The position numbers and the translations under genes were made by a program. A DNA stretch of 52,930 nt from Acinetobacter harbinensis (GTDB lineage Bacteria; Pseudomonadota; Gammaproteobacteria; Pseudomonadales; Moraxellaceae), in NCBI RefSeq assembly GCF_000816495.1, contig NZ_JXBK01000001.1:883362-936291 (forward strand). The letters are read 5' to 3'. How positions within the stretch are numbered: position 1 is the first letter of the stretch; each line of letters begins with the position of its first letter. The notes beneath the pieces were generated by a model. The model was not told the DNA's origin. It saw only the letters and a program-made list of their open reading frames with translations, and did not search any database. Below are positions 47,956-52,930 of the stretch, piece after piece.

Positions 47956-48536
47956 ATGAAAAAAATAATCTTATTACTCAGTTTGAGTGTGGGCTTGTGT
48001 TTGAGCAATCTTAGTTTTGCTCAAGCAAATGACTTTAAAGTTTATAAGCAATGCAGCGATGAAACGGAGTGGTCTTGTGATGTGATACGCAAGGTCAATG
48101 GTCAAAAAGAGATCTACTTTGAGGGCATTAAATCACCCAATGTGGAACAGCTCAACGCAAATTATTACCATGTTGCTGCATCTTGTGGCAACTCTTGCCA
48201 AGTGCATGCTTTTGTTGCACGTGATCAAAAGCATCATGACACAACAGCTAGTTTCATTACGGTAGATTCTAAAACGCAGTGTTTAATTGAAAGTGATGAT
48301 AAAAAGAATCGGATTACTGCACGACAACTAAGTTCACATAAAAAATTGAATTGGCAAAGCTGAATCAAAAGTCATTTAATGACCTCTGGATTCCTGATTA
48401 TGGTCAATATATCCCTTTTCAGAATCACTCACATTTTGATGGGCATGGAAATTTAGTGTTAATGGCTGATTATATAGAGCCGATACAAGGCAAATCACAA
48501 TTTAAACAGAGCTATTTGAATCCATGTAAACTCTAG
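47956..48536 (+). pseudogene. Secreted unknown protein, frameshifted
   Basis: The first frame codes for 135 residues with a Sec signal (MKKIILLLSLSVGLCLSNLSFAQA) and a cysteine-rich domain (CSDETEWSCDVI, CGNSCQVHAF), ending abruptly after SSHKKLNWQS. An overlapping second frame continues with ELAKLNQKSFNDLWIPDYG... and reads plausibly to a stop at 48536. Adding one A to the A6 run at 48340-48345 joins them into a ~193-residue protein (SSHKKIELAKLNQ). The simplest reading is a one-base deletion, either real or a sequencing error. The function is unknown; the first part has the look of a small periplasmic protein. A strong terminator follows. Confidence 0.65.
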
Positions 48537-48558
48537 GAATTACAAGCCAACATTAAAG

Positions 48559-48592
48559 AAAAGGCACGCTAAAGTTAGCGTGCCTTTTTTTG
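48559..48592. terminator. Bidirectional terminator before ohr
   Basis: AAGGCACGCTAA, loop AG, TTAGCGTGCCTT, with A-rich and T7 flanks, between the frameshifted gene and the convergent ohr. Confidence 0.92.
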
Positions 48593-48615
48593 AGTTAAAC
48601 CCTTAATTTTTAGAA

Positions 48616-49041
48616 TTAAACAATGACATTTAAAGTGACATCAATATTGCCGCGCGTTGCATTTGAATATGGGCAAACAATATGGGCTGCATTGACCAAT
48701 TCTTCTGCTTCAGCTTGCTGCAGACCTTCTAAATGAATATTAAGTTTAACTTCAATCCCAAACCCGGTTGGAATCGGACCAATACCGACTTCGCCTTCAA
48801 TATAGGCATCTGGGGTGATTTTAAGTTTATCTCGGTTGGCTACAAATTTCATTGCACCCAAGAAACACGCAGAATATCCAGCAGCAAAAAGCTGTTCTGG
48901 GTTGGTGCCACCGCCAGCGCCGCCCATTTCTTTCGGAACGGCCAGTTTTACATCTAAAATTTCATCTGAAGAAGTCGCACGACCATCACGGCCGCCGGTT
49001 GCCTTGGCTTTTGCGGTATACACGGTTTTTTCTAACGACAT
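48616..49041 (-). CDS. ohr: Organic hydroperoxide resistance protein (Ohr)
   Basis: A thiol peroxidase of the OsmC/Ohr family that reduces organic and fatty-acid hydroperoxides with lipoyl or dihydrolipoamide partners. The peroxidatic Cys59 (GYSACF) and resolving Cys123 (HIVCPYSNATRGN) are both present, and the start LEKTVYTAKAKATGGRDGRA is typical. The 141 residues match. AGGGATAAG precedes the ATG. No ohrR regulator is next to it. Confidence 0.95.
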   Translation of the reverse strand: MSLEKTVYTAKAKATGGRDGRATSSDEILDVKLAVPKEMGGAGGGTNPEQLFAAGYSACFLGAMKFVANRDKLKITPDAYIEGEVGIGPIPTGFGIEVKLNIHLEGLQQAEAEELVNAAHIVCPYSNATRGNIDVTLNVIV

Positions 49042-49164
49042 TTTCTTATCCCTTTGAATTTTATATTAAGTTGTTATCGTGGGGGATTTTACACAAAGAA
49101 TAATCAGGAGTTTTGTAATTTTATATAGTTACTATTTAAACAACTGATATACGCCCTGTTTATG

Positions 49165-49989
49165 TTACAGCTTCAGCAGTTGACGGTGTGCCATTAAAGG
49201 CATGGAACTGCGTAGATTGCGTTGCTCGCTCAAATCAAACGGCACGGTAATCAGACCACTGCCTTCATAGTCAATACAGGCCAATACTTGTCCACGACTA
49301 TCGGTTGCGGCTGCATGTCCCCATGTTTGACGCTTTGATCCATGCCATCCTTGTTGCGCTGCGCCCAATACTTGACATTGACTGTCCATAGCGCGTGCTT
49401 GCAGCAACAATTGCCAATGCATTTGACCCGTGGTATGGGTGAATGCGGAGGGTGCGGTTAATACATGTGCACCTTGGGCGCGAAGCATTAATGCCAGTTC
49501 AGGAAAGCGTAAGTCATAACAGACCATCATGCCAATATTGCCAAAAGGCGTTTTTGCCAGCACCGGTTCTGTTCCGGGTTCAAAGAATTTAGATTCTTGA
49601 TAGCCGCCCACCGCATCGCCGACCTGAACATCAAATAAATGAATCTTATCGTAACGTGCTTCAGTGCCATCTGGACTAATACACAAACTTGCTGTGCGTA
49701 CTCGGCCATCTGCAATGCTTGAACCATCGGGACGAAATGGGCACGGCAGCGTACCGGCCACAATCCAAATTTGATATTGATGGGCCAGCTTTTCTAAGCG
49801 CTGTTGAATCGTTTCAAACTGCTGTGCAATCTCTTGCTGTTTCGCCCCCGCAAAACAGACAAAATTTTCAGGAAAAACGATCAGCTCTGCACCTTGTGCT
49901 TTACTTTGTTGTAGCAATGATTCAATCGTCAAAAAATTGACGTCAATATCATCTTGAGAATTCATTTGTACAACAGAAAATAAAATCAT
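49165..49989 (-). CDS. Carbon-nitrogen hydrolase, Nit1/YbeM-like deaminated glutathione amidase
   Basis: Nitrilase-superfamily amidase with the catalytic triad Glu41 (FPENF), Lys115 (YDKIHLFDV) and Cys157 (MMVCYDLRFPE). The surrounding residues (HLFDV, PSAFTHTTGQMHW, LLQARAMDSQCQVLGAAQ) match Nit1-type enzymes, which hydrolyse deaminated glutathione made by side reactions of transaminases; the specific substrate here is inferred. The 274 residues are typical. It is 30 bp downstream of gigB on the same strand and may share its transcript. Confidence 0.88.
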   Translation of the reverse strand: MILFSVVQMNSQDDIDVNFLTIESLLQQSKAQGAELIVFPENFVCFAGAKQQEIAQQFETIQQRLEKLAHQYQIWIVAGTLPCPFRPDGSSIADGRVRTASLCISPDGTEARYDKIHLFDVQVGDAVGGYQESKFFEPGTEPVLAKTPFGNIGMMVCYDLRFPELALMLRAQGAHVLTAPSAFTHTTGQMHWQLLLQARAMDSQCQVLGAAQQGWHGSKRQTWGHAAATDSRGQVLACIDYEGSGLITVPFDLSEQRNLRSSMPLMAHRQLLKL

Positions 49990-50019
49990 AGAGGGCAGAG
50001 CTCGTGAGGGGGAGAGGGT

Positions 50020-50538
50020 TTAGACGTTATGTGGTGACACCTTTTCAAGGCTCTCTTGTTCTTTTTGTAATTGTTTCACTAATGGCTCAAACATGTTTTG
50101 GTTGTTTTCATTCAACCGCATCAAGGTTTTGTGCGCATCTAAAACCGTGGTCAACATGGTGTTTTGCGTAATATGTTCTTCCATTAATTCACGTGTGCAT
50201 ACTTTAGGATCACCACAATAATTTAAAATCACAAACACCTGACCCAAACCCATACTGTTGGCCAAGGTGGTAATATCGGGATTGGTAGACAGCATAACAG
50301 CTTGAATATGATGGATTTGCTTAAGTTTTAGCCCAAGCTTTGCCAATATTCCTAATACAGTACTATCAATAAAGGTCGTTTGAGCGAGATCTACAATTGC
50401 ACCGACAACGTTGGATTGTTGTTCAATTTTACTAAGCAGTTTGTCTAAACTAATACAAGATTGGGCACGCACTTCGCCAATAAGCTTAAAAATATGCGTT
50501 CCATTCAAGCTTGCATATTCAACATGACCTGTTGACAT
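50020..50538 (-). CDS. gigB: STAS-domain anti-anti-sigma factor, GigB-like
   Basis: A STAS-domain protein acting as a phosphorylatable switch. The domain occupies residues ~5-110, with the conserved loop FIDSTVLGIL carrying the expected phospho-acceptor Ser59. A ~60-residue helical C-terminal extension (MEEHITQNTMLTTVLDAHK...) goes beyond a normal STAS domain. In A. baumannii GigA dephosphorylates GigB, and the pair controls stress response, antibiotic tolerance and virulence, with a link to the nitrogen phosphotransferase protein NPr (known work recalled, not checked). The ATG at 50538 (172 residues) fits better than a GTG 13 codons earlier. It lies downstream of gigA, toward the Nit1-like amidase. 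Confidence 0.8.
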   Translation of the reverse strand: MSTGHVEYASLNGTHIFKLIGEVRAQSCISLDKLLSKIEQQSNVVGAIVDLAQTTFIDSTVLGILAKLGLKLKQIHHIQAVMLSTNPDITTLANSMGLGQVFVILNYCGDPKVCTRELMEEHITQNTMLTTVLDAHKTLMRLNENNQNMFEPLVKQLQKEQESLEKVSPHNV

Positions 50539-50651
50539 ATAAATGCCATTTGCAGAGAAGGATCGTAAAATTATCACATAGCGCTACTCTAGACTCAAGT
50601 GGTCAACAGTCGTAGATGGCTTACTTGAAAGTTAACGTATTGATTATGTAG

Positions 50652-51620
50652 TTAATTCATTCTGTGTAAACTTAAGATGGCAATGTCATCTGCCACGTGT
50701 TCAGGGGCTTGGAAGGATTGATTTTGTAAATGAAACAGCAATTGTTCAAATTGTTCATTGAGTCCACCATCAAAAGGTTCTAAAGCACCGTCTGAACAAA
50801 TAATAAACCGTGCATGACGATTCAGCACGCATTCAAACTCTTCAACCTCTAAATCTTCCGTTAAACCCAAAGGGAAGCTGCTGGTATTCAAAATTTTAGG
50901 GGCTTGGTTCGGTTCAAAGATAATCGCAGGAGGATAGTGTCCGGCACTCGACCAACGTAACTGATGCGTCTCTAGATTTAAAACCCCTGCAATCATGGTG
51001 ATGTGTTTTTCAATATTTTCTTGTACCAACATGCCATTCAGCTTTTTAATTAACTCACGCGGTGTTTTCGCACGTCCATGAAAAGCTGCCATCCAAGAGG
51101 TCAATAAACTGCTGGTAACGCCATGTCCTGAAACATCAGCCAAATAAAACATGAGCTCTTTATCGCTGATTTTCCAATAATCATACCAATCTCCCGATAA
51201 ATACGCAGAAGGTTGAAACAAGGTCTCTACTTTATAATTGATTAGCTCAATCGGATTGGGTAATAAACATTGCTGTAAATGCGCGGCAGAAGGCAAATCA
51301 CGACTGTCCTGATTGCGTTTATATTTGGCATCAATTTTACGTAACGAAGCTTCAGGATCACTGGGTAATTTATTCCACACCCAACCTGCTAAAGCGCCCA
51401 ACTCCCACGCCTGTGCCAAGGCTGTGCCTTCATTCTCGAAAGCCAAAACCAAAGTCGGAAGTGACCATTGATGGGTTAAATAATCCTGTACATCGGCAAT
51501 TGCTAAAATAGTTGGATCATATAAATCAATATCATCAATGTGAATCATTTGCACGCAGGGCAGTGTATTAATGACCTGTTCCAGATAAGGAATATCGCGA
51601 GTCGGTTGAATGAAATACAT
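50652..51620 (-). CDS. gigA: SpoIIE/RsbU-type PP2C phosphatase, GigA-like
   Basis: A PP2C-fold serine phosphatase that would act on the STAS protein GigB. From ~130 the catalytic domain shows metal-binding Asp144 (SGDWYD), Asp162 (LADVSGHG), Asp277 (ICSDGALE) and Asp311/312 (ADDIAI), with the RsbU-type linker LQQCLLP at 116-121. Residues 1-105 look like a degraded response-regulator receiver (ALAQAWELGALAGWVWNKL near its end), without a clear acidic pocket and conserved Lys, so it may sense a signal without being phosphorylated. The 322 residues are normal for this group. It lies between mlaA and gigB on the minus strand. Confidence 0.82.
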   Translation of the reverse strand: MYFIQPTRDIPYLEQVINTLPCVQMIHIDDIDLYDPTILAIADVQDYLTHQWSLPTLVLAFENEGTALAQAWELGALAGWVWNKLPSDPEASLRKIDAKYKRNQDSRDLPSAAHLQQCLLPNPIELINYKVETLFQPSAYLSGDWYDYWKISDKELMFYLADVSGHGVTSSLLTSWMAAFHGRAKTPRELIKKLNGMLVQENIEKHITMIAGVLNLETHQLRWSSAGHYPPAIIFEPNQAPKILNTSSFPLGLTEDLEVEEFECVLNRHARFIICSDGALEPFDGGLNEQFEQLLFHLQNQSFQAPEHVADDIAILSLHRMN

Positions 51621-51730
51621 AAAGAAGTGGGGTGATCCTTAAGGTGATAAAAGGTATAGCGCAAGATAACCCTGCAATGATCAAGAACGACGCAAGCCAA
51701 ACTGATCATCGCGTGTATCAAGAAAGCGGC

Positions 51731-52651
51731 TTATTTGGATGGTTCAGCCTCTTCATCTGAGATGTCATTGTCCAGATCGTCAATAAACATATTTTCAGAT
51801 TCTAGCCCTTTTTTTTCTGCAATGGCGAAATTTTTACGCTGTAAATAAATATCGCGAATAGCGGCATATTTATCGCCTTGTAAGACATCTTCGATATCTA
51901 AAATTTGCGCACGTGTATCTACAGCACGTAACAATTGTTCCCCCCAATACAGACCATCTTGATCATCTAATAGATATTTCTGTGGGCGAGCCTGACTGTC
52001 TACCGCTAAGCCTAAGGTGTCTCTTAAAGTGCTCGGTCCTAAAATTGGCAGCACCACATAGGCTCCAGAAGGCACGCCATAATAGCCCAAAGTGGTGCCG
52101 AAATTTTCTTCTTCAGAGGATAAACCTATGCGCTGAGCAGGATCTGCAAAACCCAATGTGGTGATGGTATTCACCGTGAAACGACCTAAGGATTTTGCGG
52201 CACGAAGCGGCCGACCTTGTACGAGTTGATTGACCGCATTCCAAGGTTCACCTAAATTTTTACGAAATAAGCGATATGAGCCACGAACATCTGAAGGTAA
52301 TTTTTCTTTATATTGCACAGCTAAAGGGCGGGCAATATTGCGATCGAGTACATCATTAAAGGCAAAAATTTGTCTATTTAGGGGTTGTAGTGGATCTTTT
52401 TCACTCTCAGGTTGTGTGGCATTGGCATTTACTTTTAAGTCCTTGGCGGTAACACCTTTTAGCTCTTTTTTTAATTCTTTTAAGCCTTCAAGGCGAGCAC
52501 GTGGCGCGGTTACACTGTTATCTTCTAAAGCAGATGTTTGTGCAGTATCTGTAGAGGCGGCTTCAGAGCGATCCATTGAGTCATTTGCAAACACTGGAGA
52601 AATGAATCCCACAGTTAATAGGCTAGCCCAAATATAATGAAAGTGGCGCAT
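51731..52651 (-). CDS. mlaA: MlaA/VacJ-family outer-membrane phospholipid transport protein
   Basis: MlaA removes misplaced phospholipids from the outer leaflet of the outer membrane and passes them to MlaC. The MlaA domain spans ~85-250 (DPLQPLNRQIFAFNDVLDRNI, RVFRKN-like SYRLFRKNLGEPWNAVN, GYYGVPSGAYVVLPILGPSTLRD). The N-terminus is a Sec signal cleaved near FA-ND, but the protein has no cysteine anywhere, so it lacks the lipoprotein anchor of E. coli MlaA. An acidic C-terminal tail (DDLDNDISDEEAEPS) and a charged 60-residue N-terminal insertion are also unlike the E. coli protein. The mla ABC-transporter genes are not in the window. Confidence 0.92.
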   Translation of the reverse strand: MRHFHYIWASLLTVGFISPVFANDSMDRSEAASTDTAQTSALEDNSVTAPRARLEGLKELKKELKGVTAKDLKVNANATQPESEKDPLQPLNRQIFAFNDVLDRNIARPLAVQYKEKLPSDVRGSYRLFRKNLGEPWNAVNQLVQGRPLRAAKSLGRFTVNTITTLGFADPAQRIGLSSEEENFGTTLGYYGVPSGAYVVLPILGPSTLRDTLGLAVDSQARPQKYLLDDQDGLYWGEQLLRAVDTRAQILDIEDVLQGDKYAAIRDIYLQRKNFAIAEKKGLESENMFIDDLDNDISDEEAEPSK

Positions 52652-52930
52652 AAAAAATCCTAGAGCCTTGGAATAAGCCGATGCTTAAAGCTCAAAATAC
52701 GTAATGAAAATATATTAACAGGTCTTTGACTGCGGGTATTAAAACAAATTTTGCCAAAACATGTCGTAAAAAAAGATAAAATGCCTAAAAAATACCCGTC
52801 TGATCGTTAAAGTTGAAAAAGGGGGTTGCATGGTAATTTTTTTCACCTATAATGCATATCCATCGGCGGTGATGTTAATTAAAACCTTTGATAAATCAAT
52901 AGGTTGATTGGATTGTTAAGATTTCGAATG
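52652..52930. other. 279-bp edge region upstream of mlaA with an outward-facing promoter
   Basis: No coding frame is supported. It must hold the mlaA promoter on the minus strand (possibly TGTTAATAT about 55 bp upstream). The right half carries a strong plus-strand promoter that reads out of the window. Confidence 0.6.
52826..52853 (+). promoter_or_regulatory. Strong sigma70-type promoter reading out of the window
   Basis: TTGCAT (52826-52831), a 16-bp spacer, then consensus TATAAT (52848-52853). An A/T-rich stretch upstream (around 52768-52795) resembles an UP element. The ~77 bp after it carry no clear start codon with a ribosome site. The layout recalls stable-RNA promoters. Confidence 0.65.

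Overview
The window is chromosomal DNA from a gammaproteobacterium of the family Moraxellaceae, almost certainly Acinetobacter. The evidence is the moderately AT-rich composition, a GigA/GigB-type phosphatase and STAS pair next to mlaA, a lone gspE away from other type II secretion genes, and several neighbourhoods shared with other gammaproteobacteria (rsgA/orn, pheS-pheT-ihfA, trxA-rho, accA-tilS, proC-yggT, yibN-grxC-secB). I see no tRNA, rRNA, CRISPR array, insertion sequence, prophage or plasmid gene. Most of the window is core genome.

Layout. 1-2 kb: an AT-rich membrane O-acyltransferase with an SGNH domain. 2-7.7 kb (minus strand): ackA-pta, a small membrane protein, and proA. 8-11.4 kb: an alpha/beta hydrolase that appears fused to a C-terminal PilZ-like domain, convergent with an LCM-type methyltransferase, then nagZ. 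11.6-20.4 kb (plus): the tail-specific protease, prfC, two tandem DUF3298-like lipoproteins, tatD, a Bax-inhibitor-1 membrane protein and fabI. 20.5-22.8 kb (minus): yibN-like rhodanese, grxC, secB and rsgA. 23-26.5 kb: orn, tcdA, a PNPOx-like stress protein and a tail-anchored unknown. 26.6-30.4 kb: pheS-pheT-ihfA. 30.6-33.3 kb (minus): an alanine-rich acidic lipoprotein, rho and trxA. 33.5-38.7 kb (plus): ppx, accA, tilS, proC and yggT. 38.7-46.3 kb: polA (minus), a DUF2339 multi-pass membrane protein (plus), and an operon of a DUF432 protein with an MscS channel (minus). 46.4-48.5 kb: gspE and a frameshifted secreted-protein gene. 48.6-52.7 kb (minus): ohr, a Nit1-like amidase, gigB, gigA and mlaA. 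The right edge carries a strong outward-facing promoter whose product lies outside the window.

The genes cover acetate overflow metabolism (ackA/pta), fatty acid synthesis (accA, fabI), proline synthesis (proA, proC), translation and RNA turnover (prfC, pheST, tilS, tcdA, rsgA, orn, rho), envelope upkeep (nagZ, prc, mlaA, MscS, lipoproteins), redox and stress defence (trxA, grxC, ohr, gigAB) and DNA maintenance (polA, ihfA). Many genes end in clear intrinsic terminators, and in several the hairpin includes the stop codon.

The most notable observations are the hydrolase-PilZ fusion, the GigAB phospho-switch with a receiver-like N-terminus, a cysteine-free MlaA, a perfect hairpin looped on the ackA stop codon, two small genes each apparently broken by one base missing from a homopolymer, and the stable-RNA-like promoter at the right edge. 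I found no convincing wholly new multi-gene system. All family names are read from sequence motifs and were not checked by database search.
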